DNA from: JBLHLB01 sp047618505
GTDB taxonomy: Bacteria > Planctomycetota > UBA1135 > GCA-002686595
Assembly: GCA_047618505.1 (NCBI GenBank)
Contig: JBLHLB010000001.1
Span: 1 to 64,000 of the forward strand
DNA: 64,000 nucleotides
Direction of reading: 5' to 3'
Positions 1 to 8,340 of this stretch are shown in pieces (within the stretch, counting starts at the first letter, position 1; every line of letters starts with the position of its first letter). The position numbers were made by a program, and so were the translations under genes. The notes below the pieces were generated by a model that did not search any database, was not told the DNA's origin, and saw only the letters and a list, made by a program, of their open reading frames with translations.

Positions 1-1980
1 GAGGAACAGCTCGCGATTCAGACCATTTCCGGTCTGCATCCCCTGGAGTCGATGGACTTGATTGTGGTTGTGCTGGATGCGACACAGCTGTCCCGCAACC
101 TGTACCTGGCACTACAGATCATCGAGCTTGGGACGCCGGTGGTTATCGCCTTGAACATGGTCGACCAGCTCAAAGAGAGCGGGTTGGCGATTGACGCCGA
201 GATGCTTGCAAAGGAACTCGGCGTCCCTGTTTGCCCCGTCAGCGCCCTCAAGGGAACGGGGATCGATGGGTTGAAGAAGGCGATGGACGAAGTCCTCGTC
301 GAGCCGACCAGCGCGAAGCCCGGTTGGCTCTGGAAGCCCACCTCCCCCGAACTTGTGGCGGACATTGAGGCCGTCGGAGCCACAGCCCCCGAGGAGTGGC
401 ACCGCGGCAGCGACGACCGACGCCGGGCCTTTGCCATTTGGGCTCTCTTCAGCCTGGAGGAAGACGACGAACTCTCAAACGTATCGGACGAACTTCGCCG
501 CGCCGTCTCCGATCGGCGAGCTCTGGCAGAGGGCGAGGGGCGTAGCATCGAAGAGGAAGTCGCCCGCGGTCGCTACGGCTGGATCGATGAGCGTGTGGCC
601 CGTGTCCTATCGGAATCAAAGCCGGAACGGGCTTCCTGGACGGATCGACTCGACCGCGTGCTTCTGCACCCGGCAGTTGGCTTCGCCGTTTTCCTGGCCC
701 TGATGACCATCGTCTTCCAGTCGCTCTTTGCCTGGGCGGACCCGGTCATTGGACTGATCGAGGGCGGAGTGAGTTTCCTCGGCAACAACCTGCGCGGATG
801 GCTACCGGACAATCTCCTGGGCGAGTTCGTCGTCGATGGATTGGTGGCCGGCGTCGGTAGCGTGCTCGTCTTCCTGCCGCAGATCCTGCTGCTCTTCTTC
901 TTCGTTGCGCTCATGGAGGACTCGGGCTACATGGCGCGAGTGGCCTTCCTCATGGATCGCTTGATGAAAGCGATCGGACTGCACGGTCGCGCCTTCGTCC
1001 CGATGCTCTCCGGCTATGCCTGCGCCGTCCCCGCCATCCTCGCGACGCGCACGATGGAACGCCGCCGCGATCGCATGCTGACCATGATGGTCGTACCACT
1101 GATGAGCTGCTCGGCGCGACTGCCGGTCTATGGGTTGTTGATCGCCGCCCTCGTGCCCGTCGGTTCAGGGGGCAGCTGGACCCAGGGCTTGCTCCTGGTC
1201 GGGATGTATCTCTTTTCGACCTTGATCGCGTTGGTCGCGGCTTTCGTTCTGGGGCGCACCATCTTCAAAGGCAAGACGGTGCCGTTGCTTCTGGAGATGC
1301 CGCCCTATCGCATGCCCCATTGGGGCACCGTGCGTCGCGCGATGTGGGGCAAGGCCGGCGTCTTTGTGAAAGAGGCCGGCACCTTCATCATGGTTTGCAC
1401 CGTGGCCATGTGGCTGCTCCTGACCTTCCCGCAGGAAGGCGGGTTGGACCAGGACTATGGGGTACTGCGCCAAGACGCGGCCGTCGAGCTGGTGGGCGAC
1501 GCCCCCGCCCTTGAGTTGCGCCTGGCGGAGTTGACCGCGGAAGAGAGCGGCGACCGCCTGCGCCACAGCTACGGCGGACGCCTTGGTCGCGCCGTGGAGC
1601 CGACGATTGAGCCCCTGGGTTTCGACTGGCGCATCGGCATAGGCTTGATCGGCGCCTTCGCCGCACGCGAAGTCTTCGTCAGCACAATGGCCGTTGTCTA
1701 CGGCCTTGAGGACGACACGGACGAGAACTCCACCGCCCTACGCGAACGCATCCGCGCCCAAGAATGGCCCGATGGTCGCAAGGTCTATACGCCGCTCGTG
1801 TGCCTTTCGCTGATGGTCTTCTTCGCCCTCGCCTGCCAATGCATGAGCACCCTGGCAGTCATCAAGCGCGAGACCAACTCCTACCGCTGGCCAGCCTTCG
1901 CCTTCACCTACATGACCGCTCTGGCCTGGCTCATGTCTTTCTTCGTTTACCAAGGCGGGCTGCTCCTCGGCTACAGCTAG
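1..1980 (+). CDS. feoB: Ferrous iron transporter FeoB (5' truncated by window edge)
   Basis: Inner-membrane GTP-gated Fe(II) uptake protein. The frame is open from base 1, so the real start, the P-loop and the switch regions lie upstream. Visible parts are the end of the G domain, with the G4-type motif NMVD and the G5-type SALKGTG, then a helical spacer and a long polytopic region. That region carries typical FeoB signatures: DSGYMARVAFLMD, GRAFVPMLSGYACAVPA, MVVPLMSCSARLPVY and GAFAAREVF. About 660 codons are present, near the expected length of the missing-front protein. The C-terminus ends in hydrophobic helices with no Cys-rich FeoC-like tail. No feoA is visible downstream; it may lie upstream. 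The family call is secure; only the 5' end is missing. Confidence 0.96.
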   Translation, partial: EEQLAIQTISGLHPLESMDLIVVVLDATQLSRNLYLALQIIELGTPVVIALNMVDQLKESGLAIDAEMLAKELGVPVCPVSALKGTGIDGLKKAMDEVLVEPTSAKPGWLWKPTSPELVADIEAVGATAPEEWHRGSDDRRRAFAIWALFSLEEDDELSNVSDELRRAVSDRRALAEGEGRSIEEEVARGRYGWIDERVARVLSESKPERASWTDRLDRVLLHPAVGFAVFLALMTIVFQSLFAWADPVIGLIEGGVSFLGNNLRGWLPDNLLGEFVVDGLVAGVGSVLVFLPQILLLFFFVALMEDSGYMARVAFLMDRLMKAIGLHGRAFVPMLSGYACAVPAILATRTMERRRDRMLTMMVVPLMSCSARLPVYGLLIAALVPVGSGGSWTQGLLLVGMYLFSTLIALVAAFVLGRTIFKGKTVPLLLEMPPYRMPHWGTVRRAMWGKAGVFVKEAGTFIMVCTVAMWLLLTFPQEGGLDQDYGVLRQDAAVELVGDAPALELRLAELTAEESGDRLRHSYGGRLGRAVEPTIEPLGFDWRIGIGLIGAFAAREVFVSTMAVVYGLEDDTDENSTALRERIRAQEWPDGRKVYTPLVCLSLMVFFALACQCMSTLAVIKRETNSYRWPAFAFTYMTALAWLMSFFVYQGGLLLGYS

Positions 1981-2445
1981 TTGGCGCTGGGAAACCGTGG
2001 ATTTCAACGGCGAAAGCCACGGCGGTCGCAAAGTGTGTATTCCGGGATCGCACTCGATGCGCCTTCATCCGCACACGGACACACCCTGGGGCGGAAAGAC
2101 CGGATTGAGTTGGTTCCTGCAAAGGCACGAAGGACGATTCTGCCCACGGGCGAGCTCGAGGATCAAGTGCTGACACCAGGGTAGCGGTCGAACTAAATTG
2201 TCCTGGCCAAGTGCTGCATTCCCACTGGCCTGGAAGCCGACACAGGTGAGGTGCGCGCTGTGGTAGCGCAGATCGGAATTGCCGCCCTGCTGTACTAGCT
2301 CCTTCCTGTCCGTAAAGGGAAAGCAGCGTTCAGTCCAGACCAGTCAGGCCAAGGTCATTAACTCGGAATCAAAGTCCGATACACGCAGTAGGAATCTCCC
2401 AGGAAGACCCAATCCAACCTCACTCTGGTCCGTTCCCTGAAGAGC
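1981..2445. other. Intergenic region, no gene seen
   Basis: No open frame here has a credible start, ribosome binding site or protein-like composition. I see no tRNA-like clover-leaf and no strong U-tract hairpin directly after feoB. Confidence 0.5.
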
Positions 2446-2747
2446 ATGAAGTCTCTAGAACCCTTCCGCTGCGCCTAGGCGCATTACTACTCTGCCTAAC
2501 CTTTGGAGCCTTACTCCTCGGTGCCACGGGCACGCTTTCTGACGACGCCGCCGTCGGTCGCATCGTCGACCACGGGGGCAACGCAGCCCGGCCTGCCGTG
2601 CTGGCCGACCGCGGGCGCGCGCTCGGGTTCAAGCTTGTGGACGGCGCCTCGCTAGTCCTCGCGCTCACTAGCCTCGTCGAAGTCCCCGAGCGTGACAAGG
2701 TTGTGGTCCTGCGTGGCGAACTAGCCGTCGCGCCAGATACACGTTAG
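2446..2747 (+). pseudogene. Possible broken small exported-protein gene
   Basis: An ATG at 2446 preceded by a weak purine stretch (GAAGAG) reads only ten codons before TAG at 2476. The neighbouring frame runs from about 2460 to a TAG ending at 2747. It encodes a hydrophobic segment (LGALLLCLTFGALLLGA) followed by a soluble tail with balanced charges, like a signal peptide or membrane anchor plus a small domain. No ATG or GTG starts that second frame in a sensible place. A one-base frameshift between 2460 and 2472 would join the ATG to it. I do not recognise the product. It could also be chance coding potential. Confidence 0.3.
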
Positions 2748-2763
2748 GCACGGCGATAGCAGT

Positions 2764-2790
2764 CTCTTCAACGAGCAGCCCGTTGAAGAG
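2764..2790. repeat. Perfect 10-bp inverted repeat (hairpin)
   Basis: CTCTTCAACG at 2764-2773 is the exact reverse complement of CGTTGAAGAG at 2781-2790, with a 7-nt loop. It lies 16 bp after the possible small ORF. There is no T-run directly after it on the plus strand, so it is a poor intrinsic terminator. It may be an mRNA-end structure. Confidence 0.6.
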
Positions 2791-2798
2791 CAGCTGCT

Positions 2799-2839
2799 AA
2801 AAAAGAAGCGGTACGGAACCAGGTTCCGTACCGCTTCTT
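2799..2839 (-). terminator. Intrinsic terminator after the PilZ gene
   Basis: A perfect 18-bp inverted repeat (2803-2820 against 2822-2839, one central base) is followed, reading the minus strand, by a run of six T (complement of A2799-2804). It begins about 18 bp after the PilZ stop codon, the expected place for its Rho-independent terminator. In RNA the central bases would open to form the loop. Confidence 0.85.
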
Positions 2840-2857
2840 AGGATTCCTGCCACTTGG

Positions 2858-3220
2858 TTACGCGGCTGGTTGGATGCACTCCGCCAACAGCATATGCAGA
2901 AGCCTGTTCTCCGATTCCGTGCTATCAAAGCTCCCCAGAGCTAGGCCAATGATGTTCAGGTTCGGGTAGCTCGCACTCGACTTACACCAGCGCACAACCG
3001 CATCGCAGGTGACCGTGGCGTGGTCATCCCCGACGCCAGCTTCGATGGAGAGTTTCAGCTGCAGGCCCTCTTCCAGGGGCTCTGGACTTGCGAGACGCAG
3101 GCCCACGGGACTGGCGTCCACCAGGAGGCCGAGGTCACGGCCACTTTCGTGCTCGCGCACACTCAACTCGAAGATCGGGTGGTGGCGCGCGCCGGAGCGC
3201 CTGTCGGGGATTTCAGCCAT
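2858..3220 (-). CDS. PilZ-domain protein
   Basis: A 120-residue cytoplasmic protein matching the PilZ fold, which in many bacteria binds cyclic di-GMP. The N-terminal RRSGARHHP corresponds to the RxxxR element, and DASPVGLRL to the (D/N)xSxxG element. The rest alternates beta strands and ends with a helix. The frame is open further upstream, but the ATG at 3220 is preceded by AGGAGG at good spacing, and the extra upstream residues look non-coding, so I place the start there. It appears monocistronic, with a terminator after it. Function beyond probable c-di-GMP sensing is not visible. Confidence 0.8.
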   Translation of the reverse strand: MAEIPDRRSGARHHPIFELSVREHESGRDLGLLVDASPVGLRLASPEPLEEGLQLKLSIEAGVGDDHATVTCDAVVRWCKSSASYPNLNIIGLALGSFDSTESENRLLHMLLAECIQPAA

Positions 3221-3411
3221 AGTCCCCTCCTCTTCGGATCCTGAGGGCAAGTTCTGAAGGGAAGGTGATCCCCTCGGCGCATCCGGTTGCGAAAGGCGCT
3301 GTGATCGGCCCAGGTGCGGAAAAAAATCCCCGCCTCTGTCCAATGGCGGCAACCTGCATCCCCTCAGCTAACACTCGGTCAGGTGAGACTGCTTCACTCT
3401 GGGAGTGCGAA

Positions 3412-4773
3412 CTAGCGTGCCTGGGCGTCGGCGTAGCCCAGACCCCGCAGGGTGGCGGCTTCTGATTCGCTTAGGGACCCGCGCAATCCAGGCTGGCGCT
3501 TTCGACCGCGCGCCAAGCTTGCGCGCAGGTCCGCCATGCGTGCCTCCGCCTTTTCGCGCTCTTCCCCGGCGCGGTCCACCTGTGCCAGGGGATCCACCGT
3601 CACGTCGAAGTAGGACACGCGCTTGGCCTGTTGATTCACGATCACCTGGCTGTCCACGGTCCACCAGGCATCCAGGGCCAGCTGCCAACGCAGCGTCGCC
3701 GGTTGACCCGTTGCGGGTTCCGCGGTGCCTTCGATGAGCGGCAGTAGGGAGCGACCATCCAGGCCCTCCGGAATCGCCTCACCCAGGAGCTCGAGGACTG
3801 TCGGCATCACGTCCACCAGGGACACCGGCGAATCGACCACGCCTGGCTCCAGGCCCGGGGCATAGATGATGAGCGGGACCTCAAGCAATTCACGGTGCAG
3901 GCTGCGTTCGTGGCCGATCTGCCCGTGCTCCTTGAACTCCTCACCATGGTCCGAGGTGATCACGATCACTGTGTTCTCCATCGCACCACTTTCCTCGAGG
4001 CTCTTGAACAGCTTCGCCAGGGTGTCGTCCACCTCCCGAATGCCGCCATCGTAGCGGTCGGAAATGTACTGCACCTGTTCCGGCGACAGATCCATTTCGT
4101 TCAACCAGGGGTTACCGCACTTTCCATCGATGTCCGCTGACTGCGCTCCCTCCGTCTCGAACATGGAGCGGTAGGGCTCCGGCGGATCGTAGGGGCAGTG
4201 GATGTCGTAGGTGTGCAGGAACGCAAACCAAGCGCCGAAGGGCTGGCGGTCGGCCATGTAGGTCTGCGCCTCGCGCACCGTTGTCGAGAAGGATTTGTCG
4301 ACGTCATAGAAGGCCCGGAAGCCCCGGTCGAACCCTAGGCTACCGGAGACATTGCCACCGTCGGTGATGCCGAAGGTATACCAGCCGCGCGGAAATAGCA
4401 GCTCCGCTAAGAGGTCAGTATCGTCGCCGGGGACCTGGACGCTGGTGTGCACTCCGTGGGTACTCGGAAGGAGACCCGTCAACAGACTGACATGGCTCGG
4501 CACTGTCCAAGGCGAAGGTGCGATCGCGTACCTGAATCGCACGCTACGTTCGGCGAATGCATCAAGGGCGGGCGAAGTGTCACGGTCGTAGCCGTAGCAG
4601 CCCAGTCGATCTGCACGCAGGGTATCCAGCGAGATCAGCAGCAGGTTCAGCTGATCTTCGCCGTTACCGCCATCGCCGCTGCCACCGCAGCCACCGCAGC
4701 CCCCGAGGAGAAGGCCTACGGAAAGAGCGCTGAGCGCCAAGCGCGTGATTCGGGTTTCCAATGTGCGACCCAT
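3412..4773 (-). CDS. Sulfatase-superfamily lipoprotein with Thr in place of catalytic Cys
   Basis: A 453-residue exported hydrolase or transferase of the alkaline phosphatase/sulfatase superfamily. The signal peptide ends in a lipobox (LLLGGC, Cys about 26), followed by a Gly-rich linker. Metal-site motifs are visible: LISLDTLRADRLGCYGY near 45-62 and ITSDHGEEF near 275. At the nucleophile site, where sulfatases have C/S-x-P-S-R, it reads T-V-P-S-H (Thr90) before VSLLTG. It should therefore not carry formylglycine. Thr is the nucleophile in the related phosphoethanolamine/phosphoglycerol transferases, so a phospho-hydrolase or transferase is possible. Its ATG overlaps by one base (TGATG) the stop of the selenoprotein gene upstream, implying co-transcription and translational coupling. 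Substrate unknown. Confidence 0.85.
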   Translation of the reverse strand: MGRTLETRITRLALSALSVGLLLGGCGGCGGSGDGGNGEDQLNLLLISLDTLRADRLGCYGYDRDTSPALDAFAERSVRFRYAIAPSPWTVPSHVSLLTGLLPSTHGVHTSVQVPGDDTDLLAELLFPRGWYTFGITDGGNVSGSLGFDRGFRAFYDVDKSFSTTVREAQTYMADRQPFGAWFAFLHTYDIHCPYDPPEPYRSMFETEGAQSADIDGKCGNPWLNEMDLSPEQVQYISDRYDGGIREVDDTLAKLFKSLEESGAMENTVIVITSDHGEEFKEHGQIGHERSLHRELLEVPLIIYAPGLEPGVVDSPVSLVDVMPTVLELLGEAIPEGLDGRSLLPLIEGTAEPATGQPATLRWQLALDAWWTVDSQVIVNQQAKRVSYFDVTVDPLAQVDRAGEEREKAEARMADLRASLARGRKRQPGLRGSLSESEAATLRGLGYADAQAR

Positions 4774-7136
4774 CAGCTCTGGGGATCTTCCCTGCTGCTC
4801 ACCAACATGTTTTTGAAGGACTCGAGCTTCTCAGCGCCCACGGCGCCGCCTTCGAAGCGGTCGATCTCACGTTCGGTCTTAGGATCGATGATCAAGTAGA
4901 TCGGGTTCGTAACCGAGACATCCCATTTCTCGCGGAGCCCAAGGATTCGATCGATATTCGTCGTCCCGTCGGTGTGCAGTCGCGCTTCGACGTAGCCGTC
5001 GCTCAACAGTTCAGAGAAGGGGTTGCTGGACTTGGGCAGGATGGAGACCTCCATCAACTGGCAGACGCCTCATGTATGCCCCGTGAAGTTCACGAATAGC
5101 AGCTTGTCTTCCGCCAAGGCCTGCTCCCGCGCTGCGTCGTAGTCATCCTTGAAGACGGGCCAGTTATAGATAGGGATGGGAGGTGCCAATCCAGCCAGCA
5201 CCGTATCGGCCTCGTAGACCTTGCCGTTCCACGCCGTTATCCCGACGTAGCCCGCGAAGACCAACGTCAACAGAGCGAAGCTCATGCGCACCGGTCCGAT
5301 GGGTCCCTTCGGATCCTTGAAGCGCACTACGCCCAGGAGGTAGAGCCCGGCGAGCCCAAAAATTCCCGCCCATAGCCACATGAAGACTCCGAAGCCTAAC
5401 CACCTCGGACCTTCGTTGAGGGACTGGTCAACGTTGCTAAAGAACTTCAGGGCAGCCGCAATTTCAACGAAGCCTAGGTAGAACTTCAAGGTGTTCATCC
5501 ACTGGCCCGCGCGCGGAATCGAAGCCATGCGCCCCGGCAACAGGGAGAGAACCACAAAGGGAATTGCGATGGTCAGGCCGAAGACCGCCATGCCGATCAC
5601 AACGCGCACGAGGTCGCCACCCTCGGCACCGACGCCAAGGATGTAGCCCACAATGGGCGCCGTGCAGGTGAAGGACGTGACTACCAATGTTGCCCCCATA
5701 AGAAAAACACCCGTGGTGCCGGACCCTCCTTGGGCCGCACCGGCCAAGTTCATGATGAAGCGCGGCGGCTGAATCGTGAAGAGGCCAAAGAGCGAGAAGG
5801 CGAAGAGGAAGAACGCCGTGCCGATTACCAGGTTGCTGATCCAGTGCTGCGAAAAGGCAACGATGGGTGGGCCAATGATCGCGCCAATGAGTGTGAAGAT
5901 CACCACGATGCCCAAGCCGTAGGCCAGTGACAACGGCAGCACCTTGCCATCGCGCGCCGTGGCCTGCTTCGTAAAGAAGCTGATGGTGATCGGGATCATC
6001 GGGTAGGTGCAGGGCATCAGGAGGGTGAACAAACCACCGCCGATGCAGAGCAGCAGAAACTTGCCCCAGGGGTCCTTCTGCTCTCCGCCCCGGGCAGGCT
6101 TATTCTTGTCGCCGGCACTTCCCGCCAGGGCGGCTTCCGCGCCTTCCCCTGTGCTTTCCTCTGAGAAGTACGCGAAGTAAGCGTCCGGACCCGCGCCCTT
6201 CGAGACGATCGTCTCGCGGTAATTGATGCAGCCGTTTTCGTCGCAGGTTTGCCCGGTGATCTCGCCCCAAAGTCCCGCGCCGGTGGCGCCCGCCTCAAGC
6301 GCTCCGCGCATGTGGAAGACCACTTCGTCTTCGTAGGCCCAGGTCCATACTTCGCCCGAACCGTCAGAGGCGGGGTAGCCCTGGTCCAAGCGGTGGGCTT
6401 CGGGGTAGTGCAGGGAGCCCCACTTGACGCCGGCACCGTTGAGATCAACCAGGGTCGGCTCGGCCGCAGCCTCGGGGTGTCCCAGCTCATCCGCGTAGAG
6501 GTGATAGCCGCGGTCCATTCGCACGGAGATGGCCGCATGCACTTCAGAACCAACAACACGCGTATAGAGCGTCGCGTCGGCGCGGCCGCCTTCGATCTCG
6601 TCGGCGCTGGGGACGGGTTCTGTTTCGACATCCGCCGGTGCAGCAGCTGCGGGGAAGAGCTTGTCGGATCCGGCTCCCTTGGTCGCCACTTCAAAGCCGA
6701 AGCGCAGGCACATGCTCGGATCACAGATCTGGCCACTCACCTTGACCTTGACATCGCTCCCGCTGGCGCCGGCGGCGAGTACCCCCTGGGCGCGCACAAT
6801 CACTTGGCCCTCATGCCCCAGGATGAATATGCCCTCGCCAAGCTCCTCCTGGGAGTGCTTCTCAGGCTCCGGCATCACGGCCTCACCCCAGGTGATCCCC
6901 TCATCGGAGAAAGTGAACCTCGTCGGGCTCCCGAACGCAGAGGGGTGACCCAGTTCGGTGTGGTAAATGTGCCAGCTCTTGGCCACATCAATCCTCACCA
7001 CGGCTTCAATCGCGTCGCCGCTGACTCGCGTAAATAGTTCCGCCTTCACCTTGCCCTGGGCATCGCCCTGGGCTGTGGCACTCAGGCCAAGGGTCAGGAT
7101 CGCCAGTAGCGTCCAAAGGAATCGCATGCGTTGCAT
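4773..7136 (-). CDS. DsbD-like thiol:disulfide interchange selenoprotein (UGA read as Sec)
   Basis: A membrane electron-transfer protein that should carry reducing power to periplasmic thiols. From ATG 7136 it has 787 residues: signal peptide (1-22), two DsbD N-terminal-like domains (about 25-160 and 185-325) each with a Cx4C pair (CDPSMC, CDENGC), then about eight membrane helices with the DsbD Cys sites MPCTYPMIP and TSFTCTAP. A thioredoxin domain ends it. The frame meets TGA at 5072-5070 (codon 689) exactly where the first Cys of CxxC belongs: FTGHT-[UGA]-GVC-QLME. It stays open to a normal TGA at 4773. A SECIS-like hairpin follows the UGA. Ordinary gene calling would split this into a 692-residue protein and a 94-residue orphan. 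A TTG four codons upstream (7148) is an alternative start. A sequencing error TGC to TGA is the main alternative. Confidence 0.88.
5037..5060 (-). promoter_or_regulatory. Predicted bacterial SECIS element
   Basis: Within the coding sequence, starting 9 nt after the UGA, the minus strand folds as CAG / UU bulge / GAUGGA / loop GGUC / UCCAUC / CUG. The 6-bp upper stem and 3-bp lower stem are perfect. The apical loop starts with GG and carries GGUC, as in the Escherichia coli fdhF element, which also has a bulged U on the 5' side. There are 20 nt between the UGA and the loop, in the range known for bacterial SECIS elements. SelB would bind this loop. Inferred by eye; no folding program was run. 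Confidence 0.85.
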
Positions 7137-7307
7137 GGAAGTGTTCAAGGGTGGTCTGGGGATCCCGTTCCAGGGGGATCGGGGGCTTTGGCTGCCATAG
7201 GGCAGCCCAGAAGAATAGTCGGAGGAAGCGCAGGCGGGCGAGGTCCGTAGAGATTAAGGGCGAGCCTTGGCGTTACGTCTCAGTCACACAGGCTCTTTTC
7301 GCCCTTA

Positions 7308-8231
7308 TTAACCCTGGGAAGCTGGAGTCTCCTCGGATTCCCGGGGGTTCACATGCACGTGAACATCACTGACGCTGGGGTGCGCAGTGGTGATCGCTTC
7401 TTCGACCCTGTGGGCGATCTCGTGACCCTCGGTCACCGTCAGGTCCCCATCGACGCTTATTTCCATATCGACACGGTTGTGGGAGCCGATTGGGTGCACG
7501 CGCACGCTTTGCACTCCTCGAACCAAATCAATGCCCTCGGCCAAGCCCCGGAGTTCGCCGCGAAGCTCCGGGTCCGAGGTGCGATCCATCAGAACATCCA
7601 GGCCGGCACGGGCGGAGCTCAAGCCCATCCAAAAGACGAGCAGTCCGATGGCCACGGCCGCCACGCTCTCCGCCCAGGTGATCCCAAAGGAGGCGCCAAC
7701 GATACCGATGACGACAAGCCAAGCGGCGAGGACGTCGGATGCGTTGTCGCGCGCCAGCGCAAGGAGCCCCTGGCTACGCAAGCGCTTACCTTCGCGAAAG
7801 GTGACCCAGGCCAGGCCGACGTTGACGACCATGGAAAGGAACGCGACACCGAGGGCCACGTAAAGGGCCGTGCCCTGGCGCAGTTCGGCTTTTGACGTCA
7901 AACCACTCCAGACAACTCCAATGCCACCAACCACCAGAACGACGCCCACCACCAGGCCCGCCAGGGGCTCGGCGTTTCCATGCCCATAGTGGTGATCCTC
8001 GTCGGCGGGAACCTTCGCCCAGCGGTGAGCGAACCAAACGCCGCCGTTGGTGATCAGGTCCGAAAGGGAGTGCCAACCATCAGCCACCAGGGCCCGCGAG
8101 CCCGCCCACCAACCGACCGCGAGCTTTACAATGGCCAGGGCCAGGTTGCCGAACATCCCAAGGGCGAAAACACCTTCGCTGGATTCGGGTTTATGGGCTC
8201 CGGGGTCCAGGGGGGGTGTCGTGGTTTCCAT
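7308..8231 (-). CDS. Cation diffusion facilitator (CDF) family transporter
   Basis: A 307-residue divalent metal/proton antiporter of the inner membrane. It has six predicted helices and a cytoplasmic C-terminal ferredoxin-like domain. The helix-2 metal site reads HSLSD (in ADGWHSLSD), the helix-5 site reads DNASD, and the usual loop motif is present as HHYGHGNAE. The C-terminal domain ends with alternating His (DVHVHV). The D-x-x-x-D site in helix 5, instead of H-x-x-x-D, makes metal choice uncertain (Zn, Fe or Mn are all used by relatives). The frame extends 53 codons further upstream, but METTTPPL at 8231 is preceded by AGGAG (somewhat distant), and the upstream part looks non-coding. It lies about 170 bp upstream of the selenoprotein gene on the same strand and is divergent from the next gene. 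Confidence 0.9.
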   Translation of the reverse strand: METTTPPLDPGAHKPESSEGVFALGMFGNLALAIVKLAVGWWAGSRALVADGWHSLSDLITNGGVWFAHRWAKVPADEDHHYGHGNAEPLAGLVVGVVLVVGGIGVVWSGLTSKAELRQGTALYVALGVAFLSMVVNVGLAWVTFREGKRLRSQGLLALARDNASDVLAAWLVVIGIVGASFGITWAESVAAVAIGLLVFWMGLSSARAGLDVLMDRTSDPELRGELRGLAEGIDLVRGVQSVRVHPIGSHNRVDMEISVDGDLTVTEGHEIAHRVEEAITTAHPSVSDVHVHVNPRESEETPASQG

Positions 8232-8340
8232 CGAGTGCCTGCTCCTGCGCTCGCAGGCGTAGTGGAAAGAGTAGCGTAGTGAATCGCCCAGAGCGCCCCT
8301 GCTCCCCCCAAGGCCCGAACCCCCGCCCAGGGGACCCGCC

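Noticed and set aside
4773..5057. Independent 94-residue protein starting MMEVSILPK
   Set aside because: It is in frame with the DsbD-like gene across a single UGA and forms the missing half of its thioredoxin domain; the supposed start is the QLME segment of the motif.
7187..7210. Hairpin GGCTGCC/GGCAGCC between the CDF and DsbD-like genes as a terminator
   Set aside because: The stem is only about 7 bp and no T-run follows on either strand; kept out of the feature list.
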